Notes: generated from the letters alone by a model not told the origin. DNA of 64,000 bases from HGM11368 sp051883455 (GCA_051883455.1 JBJETT010000008.1:62001-126000), one strand, 5' to 3'. Shown: positions 7,556-17,325, counted from the first letter of the stretch. Numbers and translations: made by a program.

Positions 7556-8635
7556 TTATTTACTATTATTTCTATCTTTTTTGTTTCTCAGTCTTACGCT
7601 ACTACCCAAAGAATCGCTGACGTCGCTTATCGCAACGAATGCTCGCGTGTCGATTGCTCCCACGATTGCCTTGAGCTTGCCCACTTCAAATCTATTGACC
7701 ACGCAGTAAATAACCATTTTGTCGGTTTGAGAATAGTGTCCTTTGGCTTTCATCACCGTTATACCTCGTCTAAATTCTTTGGACAAGGCGTCTGCAAGTT
7801 CTTCGCATTTGTCGGTGATTATAAATGCCGATTTTGCTCTATCCAAGCCGTCGACTACGAAGTCTACCGCTTTCAAGCCCACGGCGTACGACACGATAGA
7901 ATAAAGCGACAGCACCCAATTATGCATCAACGCTCCTGCAACGATATAGACTATGGCGTTGTAAATCATTACGAAAGTACCCACCGTCAAACCGATTTTT
8001 TTGGCAAAAACCACCGCCGCAACCTCTATTCCGTCAATAGCTCCTCCGCTACGGATAGTCAGTCCGCTACCTATGCCCGACACGATACCGCCAAACACGG
8101 CGCACAAAATCATCTCTCGTCCCACCAAAGGCGAGCCCCCCTCGAAGTTGATGCCGAACACGTATTGATATAGATAAGAAAACAAGGAATACACGCCTAT
8201 TGCATACAACGAATACACGACGAACCTCAAGCCCATTTTCTTGAATCCGAATATAAAAAACAGCAAGTTGAGAGCAATCAAAAACACGCTCAAAGGCACA
8301 CCCACAATCTGCGAAAGCAAAAACGACGTACCCGATATACCTCCGTCGTATAGACTTACCGGGGTGAGGAATAGAGTTACGCCCGTAGCGTTGATAATAC
8401 CCGCTATAGTCAACATCAAAAAGTTGAAGGGAGAAAACTTGCCGAGCACATGGCTCAAATTGACCTTTTCCCCCGCCATTTTGGTCTTAGGATTGATATA
8501 GTACTTTTTCTTAATGGGCTTTTTGGAAGTCATTGTGTTGCTAGGGCTTTGCAAATCGACCGTTGCCTCAACTATTACGTCGTCGCTAACCTCTTTGATG
8601 ACTTGACTCTCTTTCAAATTTTTTCGTTTATTCAT
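7556..8635 (-). CDS. YitT family membrane protein (DUF161 plus DUF2179)
   Basis: The 359-residue protein has an about 60-residue hydrophilic N-terminal extension and a six-helix membrane region with the family hallmarks GVTLFLTPVSLYDGGISGTS and GIGSGLTIRSGGAIDGIEV. It ends in a cytosolic DUF2179 ferredoxin-like domain (KSAFIITDKCEELADALSKE through RAFVAISDVSD). YitT-type proteins are widespread Firmicutes membrane proteins of uncertain transport function. The start is fixed by a GGAGGT site 5 nt before the ATG. The long polar N-terminus is longer than usual for the family. Confidence 0.9.
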   Translation of the reverse strand: MNKRKNLKESQVIKEVSDDVIVEATVDLQSPSNTMTSKKPIKKKYYINPKTKMAGEKVNLSHVLGKFSPFNFLMLTIAGIINATGVTLFLTPVSLYDGGISGTSFLLSQIVGVPLSVFLIALNLLFFIFGFKKMGLRFVVYSLYAIGVYSLFSYLYQYVFGINFEGGSPLVGREMILCAVFGGIVSGIGSGLTIRSGGAIDGIEVAAVVFAKKIGLTVGTFVMIYNAIVYIVAGALMHNWVLSLYSIVSYAVGLKAVDFVVDGLDRAKSAFIITDKCEELADALSKEFRRGITVMKAKGHYSQTDKMVIYCVVNRFEVGKLKAIVGAIDTRAFVAISDVSDSLGSSVRLRNKKDRNNSK

Positions 8636-8782
8636 ATTACCTCCAAATTCTAGGGTAATTGTTTGACATAAGTCTAATACGATTTTTATTACAATCTAAC
8701 TTGTTATATTCTCGTGCAACACCTTTTATCATTGACGACTAATCCTTGACGACCTTTTGCCTTTTCTCATCTACATTTTATC

Positions 8783-8817
8783 AAAAAAGACGCAACCGTC
8801 GATTAAGTTGCGTCTTT
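8783..8817 (-). terminator. Intrinsic terminator of the MFS gene
   Basis: Reverse orientation: AAAGACGCAAC / GTTGCGTCTTT stem running into TTTTTT, 17 nt after the MFS stop. The 145 nt from here to the yitT start hold no other recognisable feature. Confidence 0.9.
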
Positions 8818-8833
8818 GCTAAAATCGTACGAT

Positions 8834-10471
8834 TTATTTATCGTCTAGATTAAGTTCTTCGACGCTCTCGTCCGCGTTGTCGGTTGTGACTTCCTCTATT
8901 TCTTCGCCACTATCAACGTCAGCCTCTCTTGCTTCTTCCTCTTCTATCGCCTTATCCAAGCCCTCTCCTGCCTCGGCAATGATTTCGTCACTATTGACGG
9001 ATTTTGCTTTGAGTTGATCAAGCACCTCTTGGTGTTTCTTTTTGCTTAGAGGATAGAATGCTAGTGCAATCAACATCAAACCGCTTGATACGCAAGATAT
9101 CCATACCGCAATATTGGCATATTGCTCAAATCTCGCTACAGCATCAGGCGCCAAAACGTTGTCGGATCCTTCAACAATATTATAGTCGTACAAATTGAAG
9201 CCTATCTTTGCTTGAATAAGCGCAGGTATAAGTGCCAACGCTTGAGTAGCCAAAGTTGGTACGGAATATGCCATCGTTTGAATAAATCCGTCTAGTCTAT
9301 AACCCGATGCATTTTGTTGATAGTCACCTATCTCAGACAACATCAAAGGTATAAGGCTACCTATTGCATTAAACGCCGCTACAAATCTCAATCCCGTAAT
9401 AATAATTGCCGAAGTTGTGCCTGGCTGGAAGTTTTGGAATCCGACTATACCTAATATAAAGAATGCCGCAAAGTTGCATACTTGCCACATCATCATTATG
9501 GTTTTATTGTTCATCTTTCTCGTATATAGAGGCAACAAAATCATATTAGGAGTACAAGCAAAGCCTACTATAGCACTCAAAGTACCGTAAAGCACCGAGC
9601 CGTCGCCCATATTGGTTGCGTATTTTACACGAGCGACAATGTGCCAAATATAGTCTATCGTCGACCTCATACTACCGAGCACCAATGCCAACGTCAAAAT
9701 CATCAACGGCTTGTTTTTGAATATCATCTTAAGTGCGTCGCCGAGTTTGATATGGTTGTCTTTGTTCTCTTCTTCCGTCACGAAGACTCTCTCCTTGACG
9801 TTGATAAGACAAAAAGTAAGTACCGTTCCGACTATTGCGGCAAACAAACCCATTATTCTCGCAGCGCCGTTATCGCCCTTATACTTGACTATTATAGGCA
9901 CGATAATATTCATAATCGTAGGTGCAAAGCCGATGACGAGTCCTATAGGCGACCATACGTCGGTTCTCTCTTGTTGGTTAGGAGTAAACACGCCCGGGAA
10001 CAAGTTCCAGCTGTTGTACCACAACTGCCAAATGACGAGTGCAGGTATGCAAAGTGCATAGACGTATATCGTCGTGCTAGTCTGCGTAGTCAAAAAAGAA
10101 GGTTGCCACAACGCCAATGTACCGAACAATGCCGCAACGGGCGCTAGAAACATTATGTAAGGTTTCAGTCTTCCCCATTTAGTCTTGGTGCGTTGAACGA
10201 AATTGCCATAAATCGGAGTAACGATAAGTCCGATAATAGAAGCTATTAGATATACTAACGTAGCGTGGAATGAGCCGTTAGGACCCATATTATACAAAGT
10301 CGGCAATTGTCCTACAGTCAAATACATCGTCATGTAATTGCCTATAAAGCTTATACCGAGGCTAGCTCCACCAAGCGACAATATCTCTTTTAGATTGAGA
10401 TATTTACCCATTGGTGGCTCTTTCCAAAATGCCTTGATTTGTTTAGGCAGTTTGCGCAAATCGAGTTTCAT
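8834..10471 (-). CDS. MFS transporter of the GPH/MFS_2 sugar-cation symporter type
   Basis: The 545-residue protein has about 12 hydrophobic segments, the N-terminal signature LGGASLGISFIGNYMTMYL and the loop RTKTKWGRLKPYI, which corresponds to the R-x-G-R-R-rich loop 2-3 of glycoside-pentoside-hexuronide symporters. The second half begins near KMIFKNKPLMILTLALVLGS. The last about 65 residues form a very acidic cytoplasmic tail (EEEEAREADVDSGEEIEE) that is not part of the transport core. The substrate cannot be predicted from sequence. It is a single-gene unit with its own strong promoter and terminator; the ribosome site is AAAGAGA. Confidence 0.85.
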   Translation of the reverse strand: MKLDLRKLPKQIKAFWKEPPMGKYLNLKEILSLGGASLGISFIGNYMTMYLTVGQLPTLYNMGPNGSFHATLVYLIASIIGLIVTPIYGNFVQRTKTKWGRLKPYIMFLAPVAALFGTLALWQPSFLTTQTSTTIYVYALCIPALVIWQLWYNSWNLFPGVFTPNQQERTDVWSPIGLVIGFAPTIMNIIVPIIVKYKGDNGAARIMGLFAAIVGTVLTFCLINVKERVFVTEEENKDNHIKLGDALKMIFKNKPLMILTLALVLGSMRSTIDYIWHIVARVKYATNMGDGSVLYGTLSAIVGFACTPNMILLPLYTRKMNNKTIMMMWQVCNFAAFFILGIVGFQNFQPGTTSAIIITGLRFVAAFNAIGSLIPLMLSEIGDYQQNASGYRLDGFIQTMAYSVPTLATQALALIPALIQAKIGFNLYDYNIVEGSDNVLAPDAVARFEQYANIAVWISCVSSGLMLIALAFYPLSKKKHQEVLDQLKAKSVNSDEIIAEAGEGLDKAIEEEEAREADVDSGEEIEEVTTDNADESVEELNLDDK

Positions 10472-10499
10472 AATTCTCTTTCCCTTATTTTGATAACTT

Positions 10500-10528
10500 A
10501 TTCTAACATATAAGGTAAGTTAAGTCAA
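10500..10528 (-). promoter_or_regulatory. Promoter of the MFS gene
   Basis: Reverse strand TTGACT (10523-10528), 17-nt spacer, TAGAAT (10500-10505). Confidence 0.75.
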
Positions 10529-10779
10529 CGCTCGATTGCGTTTTAATTACTTTATCTACTATATAGTTTTAATGTTTAACTTGCTAATCTTGCCGATGTT
10601 TTTGGTATTACCAATCGTCCGTGTATCACTTGCTTAAATCTTCACTTAGAGCGATTTTTTTACTCAAAAAGCCAATCGTAATCAATTTTTAGCAAAAAAT
10701 AAGGGAAAAATCGCAATTATTATAATCTTTGATTATTTATAGCACACTTTTGTAAGTCGTTTTCAAAAGTATAGACTAC
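10529..10779. other. A/T-rich intergenic stretch without recognised features
   Basis: About 250 nt between the MFS promoter and the coaE terminator. No open frame with a ribosome site, no tRNA and no obvious hairpin beyond the flanking terminator. Confidence 0.5.
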
Positions 10780-10810
10780 AATAAAAGGCTTTGATAATCC
10801 ACCAAAGCCT
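10780..10810 (-). terminator. Intrinsic terminator of the polA-coaE operon
   Basis: Reverse orientation: AGGCTTTG / CAAAGCCT stem with a short loop, followed by TTTTATTG, directly after coaE. Confidence 0.85.
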
Positions 10811-10815
10811 CAAAA

Positions 10816-11385
10816 TTATTTTTTGCTCGCGAGTCTATCCAACACGCTATCAATTTGACTATACAAGTCATTCTCACTTCCTTGATTGAATATTACGTAA
10901 TCGCTAACGTCCTTGATTGTTTTTTCGCTAGGTTGGACGGCAATAACAGACTTGGTTCTTGCCAAAGAATATCCGCTTCTTGCCATAACTCTCTCTATGC
11001 GTATCGACTCGTCGCACGTCACGCCAATCACCTTGTCAAAGAAGCCTTCCAATACGCTTCCCACGTATACCGATACCTCGACGAAGAGCTCTTCTTGCCC
11101 GCAAGCCAGTTCTATTAGACGTGCTTTGACGGCGTTATGTACGATTGAGTTGAGAGCATTGCGTTTGTTTTCGTCACCGAAGATAGTTTGAGATAGCGCC
11201 TCTTTATTCTCCACTACCCTCTCGCTCACACCGAGCGCCTTGGCAATTTGCGCTTTGGTTACGCTATCGCTCATCACCTCTTTTGCAATGACGTCGCAGT
11301 CGAGGACGACCTTTCCTTTGCTTGCGATATATCGAGCAACGGTAGATTTGCCGCTGCCTATATTGCCTATTATCGCAATCTTCAT
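10816..11385 (-). CDS. coaE: Dephospho-CoA kinase
   Basis: The 189-residue cytosolic enzyme phosphorylates dephospho-CoA, the last step of coenzyme A synthesis. The P-loop GNIGSGKST lies at residues 7-15, followed by LDCDVIAKEVM (the substrate-binding DxD region of the family) and a helical C-terminal half with GVTCDESIRIERVMAR. The length is typical. I place the start at the ATG at 11385, which shares one base with the TGA stop of polA (TGATG), so translation is probably coupled; the in-frame GTG three bases upstream is less likely. The polA-coaE order is common in Firmicutes. Confidence 0.95.
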   Translation of the reverse strand: MKIAIIGNIGSGKSTVARYIASKGKVVLDCDVIAKEVMSDSVTKAQIAKALGVSERVVENKEALSQTIFGDENKRNALNSIVHNAVKARLIELACGQEELFVEVSVYVGSVLEGFFDKVIGVTCDESIRIERVMARSGYSLARTKSVIAVQPSEKTIKDVSDYVIFNQGSENDLYSQIDSVLDRLASKK

Positions 11386-13937
11386 CACTTAGCCTCCAAC
11401 CAATTCTCGCCCACGCCGACTTCGGCTTCGAGCTTTACGCTAAGCTTGCACACGTTTTCCATGCAATCTTTCATCAGTTTTTGCACCTTTTTTACCTCTT
11501 CCAAAGGCGTGTCGACTATAAGCTCGTCGTGCACTTGCATTATAAGCTTTGCCTTCAAGCCCTCTTTTTTGAGTGCCTCGTATACCCTCAGCATTGCTAT
11601 CTTGATTATATCGCTGGCGCTACCTTGCAACGGCATATTCATTGCAATACGCTCGCCAAAGCTTCTAATGTTGTGATTACTAGCCGACAGCTCGGGGATA
11701 TCTCTTCTTCTGCCGTACATGGTGGTGATATATCCGTCCCTACTTGCGTTGCTCACGCATTCCTCGGTATATTTTTTGACTTTAGGATACTTCTCGAAGT
11801 ATTTGTTGATAAAGTCCCTCGCCTTCCATACGGGTATGGACAGGTCGCCCGATAGTCCGTAATCGCTAATGCCGTAGATGATGCCGAAGTTGACTGCTTT
11901 GGCTTGTCTACGCATATCGGGGTCGACCTTGCTAAGTGGCACGCCCATCACCTGCGACGCCGTCGTTGCGTGAATGTCCACGCCGTTGTTGAAGGCGTCT
12001 ATCATGGTCTTATCACCGCTGAGGTGCGCCATCAATCGCAGTTCGATTTGCGAATAATCGGCACATACGAGAGCGTTACCCTCACCCGCGATATACATTT
12101 TCCTTATTTGTTTACCCTCGGGGCGTCTTACGGGTATATTTTGCAAGTTTGGCTCGGTGGACGAGAGTCTTCCCGTAGCCGTAACTGTTTGCTTGAATAC
12201 CGTGTGCACGTAACCCTTAGAGTCAATGAGCGGAATGAGTCCATCCAGATAGGTGGATTTGAGCTTGGTGAGTTCTCTATATCGCAAAATCATCGGAATT
12301 ATAGGGTGAGCGTCTTTCAGTCCTTCCAGCACTTCACTGTTGGTAGAATATCCCGTCTTGGTCTTCTTTCCGCCCTTCAGCCCTAGGTCCTCGAAGAGTA
12401 CGCTCGCCAGTTGTTTGGTAGAATTGATATTGAATGACTTGCCCGCAAGCGAGATAATTTCCTTGCTCAACTCGTCTATTTCTTCGCCAAATTTTTGGTT
12501 GAGATTGTCTAGCACCTTTTTATCCACTCTAAAGCCTTGCTCTTCCATATCGAACAACACCTCTACGAGCGGCAATTCTATCTCCTTATACAGATCAACC
12601 AAGCCTTTTTGCTTCATTTCTTCGTCAAGCAAGCCGTTGAGGGCAAAGATTTCCTCGCTTTCCACGCCCTTTTTGGCTAGGTACGCGTCGGACAATTCGG
12701 ATAGATTTTTGTAGTTTTTGATTGCGTTGCAAAGGTATGCCTTGAGCAAAACGTCGTCGTAATTTTTCAATCCGACGCCCTCGTAAGATAGCGCGTGCAT
12801 CACGCTCTTAGCGTCAAACAGCAGCTTTTTGATTTTTTCGTCCTCAAGATAAGGCTTAATCGTTTGCAACAACTCGCCGTAGCCTATTCCCTCTCCCAAG
12901 AGGTTGTCGCACACGACTATCTTGTATGCTCTCTGCTCGCTAGCGCACAGCGACACTTCCTCGGCAAGACTCAGCGCCATAGTTTTGCGCTCTTTGACTT
13001 CGTCAAGTGCGGTTTGCAAGCCTTGCAGGTCGGTGATTTCCACCACCTCACAGACGACCTCTTCTTTCTCTTCCGTCTTTTCTTCTTCGGTTGTATTTTC
13101 GCCTATTTTGGCTATCAATTTAAAAAATTCCAGCTCTCTAAACTTATCTTTTACCTTTTCGCCCCACGGCTTGAGAATAGCGCTGTCCAGGTCGAACTCT
13201 ATCGGTACGTTGACGTCGATAGTCGCCAACTTGTACGATAGATACGCCATATCCTTATTAGTTTCCAATTTTTCCTTGAGCTTGCCCTTTATCTCGTCGA
13301 TATGCTCGTACACGCCGTCAAGCGTGCCATATTTGGATAGCAAATCCTTGGCGGTCTTTTCGCCCACGCCCGCAACACCCGGGATATTGTCGGAGCTATC
13401 TCCCATCAGTGATTTTAGGTCAATGATTTGCGACGGAGCAAGTCCCTCTTGCGCAAGAGCCTCTTCATCGTAGGTGGCTATTTCCGTTATGCCCTTTTTG
13501 GTGAGCAAAACCGTGGTAGTATCGTCAATGAGTTGCAAGCTATCCCTATCTCCCGTCACTATATAGGTCGGCACGCCGTAGCGCTTGGCAAAGGTACCTA
13601 TTATATCGTCAGCCTCGTATCCGTCCATGGCGACCACGGGGATATTCATAGCCTTGAGCACCTCTTTCATAGGCGCTAATTGTTTGGCAAGGTCTTCAGG
13701 CATACCCTTGCGGTTGGCTTTATAGTCCTCGTACATAGCCTTGCGGAAGGTAGGCGCTTTTTGGTCGAAGACGGCAACGATATGCGTCGGACTATATTGC
13801 TCGATGATTTTCATCAGCATATTGACGTAGCCGAAAATTCCGCCCGTAGGCTGTCCCGCCTTGTTGCTAAGATATGGCAAGGCGTAGTATGCGCGATTGA
13901 TAAGGCTGTTGGAGTCCAACAAAACGAGTCTGGTCAT
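11385..13937 (-). CDS. polA: DNA polymerase I (5'-3' exonuclease plus polymerase)
   Basis: The product is 850 residues from the ATG at 13937, which has a GAGAG site; an in-frame ATG at 13961 lacks one. Residues 1 to about 290 are the 5'-3' exonuclease (LVLLDSNSLINRAYYALP, then SLMGDSSDNIPGVAGVGEKT). A degenerate 3'-5' exonuclease domain follows (about 300-450), in which the expected DxE metal motif is replaced by MALSLAEE, so it should not proofread, as in many Firmicutes. The polymerase domain has DYSQIELRLMAHLS, RRQAKAVNFGIIYGIS and the catalytic VHDEL near the end. It acts in Okazaki fragment maturation and repair. Confidence 0.97.
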   Translation of the reverse strand: MTRLVLLDSNSLINRAYYALPYLSNKAGQPTGGIFGYVNMLMKIIEQYSPTHIVAVFDQKAPTFRKAMYEDYKANRKGMPEDLAKQLAPMKEVLKAMNIPVVAMDGYEADDIIGTFAKRYGVPTYIVTGDRDSLQLIDDTTTVLLTKKGITEIATYDEEALAQEGLAPSQIIDLKSLMGDSSDNIPGVAGVGEKTAKDLLSKYGTLDGVYEHIDEIKGKLKEKLETNKDMAYLSYKLATIDVNVPIEFDLDSAILKPWGEKVKDKFRELEFFKLIAKIGENTTEEEKTEEKEEVVCEVVEITDLQGLQTALDEVKERKTMALSLAEEVSLCASEQRAYKIVVCDNLLGEGIGYGELLQTIKPYLEDEKIKKLLFDAKSVMHALSYEGVGLKNYDDVLLKAYLCNAIKNYKNLSELSDAYLAKKGVESEEIFALNGLLDEEMKQKGLVDLYKEIELPLVEVLFDMEEQGFRVDKKVLDNLNQKFGEEIDELSKEIISLAGKSFNINSTKQLASVLFEDLGLKGGKKTKTGYSTNSEVLEGLKDAHPIIPMILRYRELTKLKSTYLDGLIPLIDSKGYVHTVFKQTVTATGRLSSTEPNLQNIPVRRPEGKQIRKMYIAGEGNALVCADYSQIELRLMAHLSGDKTMIDAFNNGVDIHATTASQVMGVPLSKVDPDMRRQAKAVNFGIIYGISDYGLSGDLSIPVWKARDFINKYFEKYPKVKKYTEECVSNASRDGYITTMYGRRRDIPELSASNHNIRSFGERIAMNMPLQGSASDIIKIAMLRVYEALKKEGLKAKLIMQVHDELIVDTPLEEVKKVQKLMKDCMENVCKLSVKLEAEVGVGENWLEAK

Positions 13938-14067
13938 AGTTCTCTCAGTGCTCACCGCCATAATTTTGCTATTGGCGAGTATAGCGTAAGCAAGTTGATA
14001 ATAATTATATTATATATGATTGTTGCCAATATGTCCATTTTTATTTTTAATTTATGGGCTGATATAT

Positions 14068-14097
14068 TTGACTTTATGGGCTTTATTTTGTTATAAA
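14068..14097 (+). promoter_or_regulatory. Promoter of the Na/Pi cotransporter gene
   Basis: TTGACT (14068-14073), 18-nt spacer, TATAAA (14092-14097), giving a leader of about 85 nt before the ATG at 14187. Confidence 0.55.
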
Positions 14098-14186
14098 ATA
14101 AATGTAGCTAATTGACAACAACCAATGCTTGCTACTTGGCAAGCTATACGTATTCGGCGATATTTAGCCGAAATTTGAGGAAAAAT

Positions 14187-15893
14187 ATGACAGCTATTGA
14201 TATTCTAAAATGCGTCTTGATGATGCTTGCGGGCTTGGGCGTGTTTCTCATAGGCATCAAAGCTATGGGCGACAACCTCGAAGCCGTTGCAGGCAATTCT
14301 TTGAAATCTATTTTCAACAAAATCAGCAACAATAGATTTACGGGCGTAGCGGTCGGTGCGGGCGTTACGGCGATTATCCAAAGCTCTTCCGCCACCACGG
14401 TCATGGTAGTAGGCTTCGTCAATGCGGGCGTTATGACGCTCACCCAAGCCACTTCTATAATAATGGGTGCCAATATAGGTACGACTATCACCGCCCAAAT
14501 CGTTTCGCTCCAATCCTTGCCAATCACCGCGTTTTTTGCGGCAATGGCGTGCGTAGGCGCCTTTATGCAGACTTCCAAAAAGTTGCACGTGCGCAACGTA
14601 GGCTCTATCATAGCAGGTATTGGCGTGCTCTTCGTAGGTCTTGACGTAATGAGCGGCGCGATGAAACAAATTGCCGAAATCGAAGCCGTGCGCAACGTGC
14701 TCAACGCCACTACCAATCCTCTTTTGTTGCTTCTTCTCGGCGCAGTCATCACGGCGGTCATTCAAAGCTCGTCCGTCACCACATCCATCATCATCAGTAT
14801 GGGTATCAGCGGACTTATCGGCTTAGAGAGCGCAATCTACACCACGCTCGGCATCAATATCGGTACTTGTATCACGGCTGTGCTCGCATGCATCGGCTCT
14901 ACGGTCAACGCCAAGCGCACGTCGGTCATTCACTTGCTCTTCAACTGTATAGGTTCCTTCTTCTTCTTCATCGTGTTCTTGATTTTGGACAAGTTTACGA
15001 CCTTCTTCACCTGGATGTCGGGCACTTTCAACGGCTCTATCGCCAACCAGATAGCTATGTTCCACACTGCGTTCAACGTTATCACTACGCTGTTGCTACT
15101 GCCTTTCGTCAAGGTATTACCTAAGCTTGCTACTCTCATCGTACCCGACAAAAAGTCAAGCGCCGACGACCAAAAGGACATCATCGAGACGGAGAAATTC
15201 CAATTTATCGACAACAGACTGCTCTCTACGCCTTCTATCGCGTTGGTGATGATACGTAAGGAAATTTTGGCAATGGCAGACCTTGCCAAGAACAACCTCG
15301 ACCTATCTATCCAAGCCGTCAAGAATAAGGACTTGTCGCAAAAAGACTTGTTTGACACTAGAGAAAAGCGTATCGACTTCCTCAACAAGGCAATCACCAA
15401 ATATACTATCAAGGTATCCAGCGAACATATCTCCTATATCAGCGAGAAGGAGAGCGCGTCCTACTACTACGTTGTTTCCAATATCGAACGTGTGGGCGAC
15501 TATGCACAAAATATAATGGAATACACCCAAGAACTCATCGACTACAACGCCGAGTTCTCCGATACTGCTAAGAAAGAAATCGACGATATGAAGATTGCTA
15601 TCGACAACCTCTACAATGCCGTCGTGTCGGCATTCGAGAGACAAGACATTACCCAAGAAAATACAATCAAAGACCTCGAAGAAATCGTCGACGACTACAA
15701 AGCTCAGCTCGAACGCTCTCACCTCATTCGTCTTGGCAACGGTCAATGTAGCGCCGAGTCGGCGGGAGTCTTCCTCTCCCTCGTCAGCAACATGGAGCGT
15801 ATCGCTGACCATATCCTCAACGTCTTCAAGAGTATGAAGCAATACACGCAAGTCACCAAAACAACTCACGTACTCACATCCCCTAAGGCGTAA
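14187..15893 (+). CDS. Na+/phosphate cotransporter with C-terminal PhoU-like domain
   Basis: The 568-residue protein starts at the ATG at 14187 (TGAGGAAAAAT site). The membrane part is the duplicated Na/Pi-cotransporter core: inverted repeats with TAIIQSSSATTVM (QSSS at 65-68) and TAVIQSSSVTTSI (QSSS at 193-196). From about residue 345 the protein is cytosolic and helical with the PhoU-like pattern (YYYVVSNIERVGDYAQNI; SLVSNMERIADHILNV). It should import phosphate with sodium, with the PhoU-like part as a probable regulator. Length and architecture match the NptA/YjbB-type proteins of Firmicutes. It stands alone between its own promoter and terminator. Confidence 0.92.
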   Translation: MTAIDILKCVLMMLAGLGVFLIGIKAMGDNLEAVAGNSLKSIFNKISNNRFTGVAVGAGVTAIIQSSSATTVMVVGFVNAGVMTLTQATSIIMGANIGTTITAQIVSLQSLPITAFFAAMACVGAFMQTSKKLHVRNVGSIIAGIGVLFVGLDVMSGAMKQIAEIEAVRNVLNATTNPLLLLLLGAVITAVIQSSSVTTSIIISMGISGLIGLESAIYTTLGINIGTCITAVLACIGSTVNAKRTSVIHLLFNCIGSFFFFIVFLILDKFTTFFTWMSGTFNGSIANQIAMFHTAFNVITTLLLLPFVKVLPKLATLIVPDKKSSADDQKDIIETEKFQFIDNRLLSTPSIALVMIRKEILAMADLAKNNLDLSIQAVKNKDLSQKDLFDTREKRIDFLNKAITKYTIKVSSEHISYISEKESASYYYVVSNIERVGDYAQNIMEYTQELIDYNAEFSDTAKKEIDDMKIAIDNLYNAVVSAFERQDITQENTIKDLEEIVDDYKAQLERSHLIRLGNGQCSAESAGVFLSLVSNMERIADHILNVFKSMKQYTQVTKTTHVLTSPKA

Positions 15894-15922
15894 ATTAAAT
15901 CTAAATCAATATTTCAAAGGCA

Positions 15923-15985
15923 ATAGCCACAACCCTACAAGGTTGTGGCTATAAAATTAGACGCACCCTATCGAGTGCGTCTTTT
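15923..15985 (+). terminator. Double hairpin terminator after the Na/Pi cotransporter gene
   Basis: A 12-bp stem (ATAGCCACAACC / GGTTGTGGCTAT, 15923-15952) without a T run is followed by GACGCAC / GTGCGTC (15960-15981) and TTTT. The second hairpin probably also serves the convergent lipoprotein gene. Confidence 0.75.
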
Positions 15986-16000
15986 GCCGTTGTCGTTATG

Positions 16001-17230
16001 CTATTCTTTAGCAATATCCCCGTCGGTGCAATGTATTGTATAATTTTCTAATCCATAATCCCAAAAATATTCCTTATTCATCGCTTCCCATTGCGTTATT
16101 GTACCTTGAAAATATATGCTTTTCAAATTATTACAAGCAACAAATGCATAGTCATAAATACTAAATAAACTATTAGGAATTGTTATACTATTAATATTCT
16201 TATTGGCAAATAATGCATATCTGCTTATCTCAGTAATGCCGCTCGGTAATGTCAAGATGCTATCTTCCCCAACATATTTTACCAACAACTTATTTGTACC
16301 GTCACTATAAATTATATATCCATTTTCATCTATATTTAGTTTGCTTTCAGTTTCTGTTTTATATATGTTTTTGGCATTATAGCCAACGTAACCATGTTCA
16401 CGACTGCCAACGACTATATCTAAAGAAGATTTATTATATATTTCTTTCAAGCAATAACAACTAAAAAACGCTGCTTCTCCAATATAGGTAACACTTTCAG
16501 GTATTGTTAACATTACGATATCTTTATTGTTACAAAACGCACCTTGATTGATTTTTGTGACACTACTTGGTATATTCAAATATGTATATTTATCTAAGCA
16601 TCCTACCAATATTTTATCATTATTTTCTTTATAAATAATAAACCCGTTTTCATCAATACTTAATTTACTTTCTCTTTCTTCAGTATAGACATTCCTAGCA
16701 TAATAACCGATAAAACCGTTATCCTCACTTCCTGCAACGATGTTTAGCGAAGATTTATTATATACCTCTATTAGACTATAGCACGCAACAAATGCATAGT
16801 CACCAATACTCGTGACACTATCCGGTATAACTACACTAACCAAACCAATACTGTAGGAAAATAAAGGATAATCACCACTCTCATTAGATGATATAGTAGT
16901 GACAGGCTTATCTAAGTATTGAGACGGTATAATCAATTTACTCTTCTGAGGGGTATATCCTTCATCTAAGCGTACAAGATTATATCCTTCTTCCGTCAAT
17001 CCCGTCACGGTATAACTATTGCCGTCCTCGTTTAGTTCGTAAGTTAGGTATTGCGAAATGTCGGCAAGTTCCAACGCTTCGCCACCGCCATTATTACCGC
17101 CGTCGTCGATAATTCCGCTACCGCCCTCGTCTATCGGGTCTTTGTCCTTGTTGTCGCACGCCACAATCAAAGCCATTGACGTAATCAACAATAGCACCAT
17201 AACCATTACAAGTAGGTATCTTTTCTTCAT
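16001..17230 (-). CDS. BspA-type leucine-rich-repeat surface lipoprotein
   Basis: The 409-residue product has a signal peptide ending in a lipobox (IVAC, Cys25), a Gly/Asp/Asn-rich linker (about 30-50) and then BspA-like LRR_5 units recognisable from VVIPDSVTSIGDYAFVACYS, NIPSSVTKINQGAFCNNKDI and TIPESVTYIGEAAFFSCYCL. A block of about 95 residues (YNKSSLNIVAG... and YNKSSLDIVVG...) is duplicated in tandem, with the repeats about half identical. Such proteins are displayed on the cell surface and often mediate binding. The gene is visibly more A/T-rich than its neighbours. It has a strong promoter with operator-like palindromes and is divergent from a small XRE regulator. Confidence 0.88.
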   Translation of the reverse strand: MKKRYLLVMVMVLLLITSMALIVACDNKDKDPIDEGGSGIIDDGGNNGGGEALELADISQYLTYELNEDGNSYTVTGLTEEGYNLVRLDEGYTPQKSKLIIPSQYLDKPVTTISSNESGDYPLFSYSIGLVSVVIPDSVTSIGDYAFVACYSLIEVYNKSSLNIVAGSEDNGFIGYYARNVYTEERESKLSIDENGFIIYKENNDKILVGCLDKYTYLNIPSSVTKINQGAFCNNKDIVMLTIPESVTYIGEAAFFSCYCLKEIYNKSSLDIVVGSREHGYVGYNAKNIYKTETESKLNIDENGYIIYSDGTNKLLVKYVGEDSILTLPSGITEISRYALFANKNINSITIPNSLFSIYDYAFVACNNLKSIYFQGTITQWEAMNKEYFWDYGLENYTIHCTDGDIAKE

Positions 17231-17253
17231 ATTTTCCTCCTAAAAATTAATTA

Positions 17254-17267
17254 CACTATAATTAGTG
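17254..17267. promoter_or_regulatory. Operator-like palindrome 1
   Basis: CACTA-TAAT-TAGTG, a perfect 14-bp palindrome located just downstream of the lipoprotein transcription start. Confidence 0.55.
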
Positions 17268-17275
17268 TTTTTAAT

Positions 17276-17304
17276 ATAATAACGCTATTTTTAGTGTATG
17301 TCAA
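17276..17304 (-). promoter_or_regulatory. Promoter of the LRR lipoprotein gene
   Basis: Reverse strand consensus TTGACA (17299-17304), 17-nt spacer, TATTAT (17276-17281). Confidence 0.85.
17283..17296. promoter_or_regulatory. Operator-like palindrome 2 in the lipoprotein promoter spacer
   Basis: CGCTA-TTTT-TAGTG, the same half-sites as palindrome 1 with one change, lying between the -10 and -35 boxes of the lipoprotein promoter. A bound repressor would block RNA polymerase. Confidence 0.55.
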
Positions 17305-17311
17305 ATAATAA

Positions 17312-17323
17312 CACTATTTAGCG
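17312..17323. promoter_or_regulatory. Operator-like palindrome 3 in front of the XRE gene
   Basis: CACTA-TT-TAGCG; half-sites as in the other two, spacer shorter by 2 bp. It lies just upstream of the proposed -10 of the XRE gene, so it could give autoregulation. Confidence 0.45.
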
Positions 17324-17325
17324 TG

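Noticed and set aside
14187..15893. Long reverse-strand frames opposite the Na/Pi cotransporter
   Set aside because: Shadows of the strongly supported forward gene; no start signals and odd composition.
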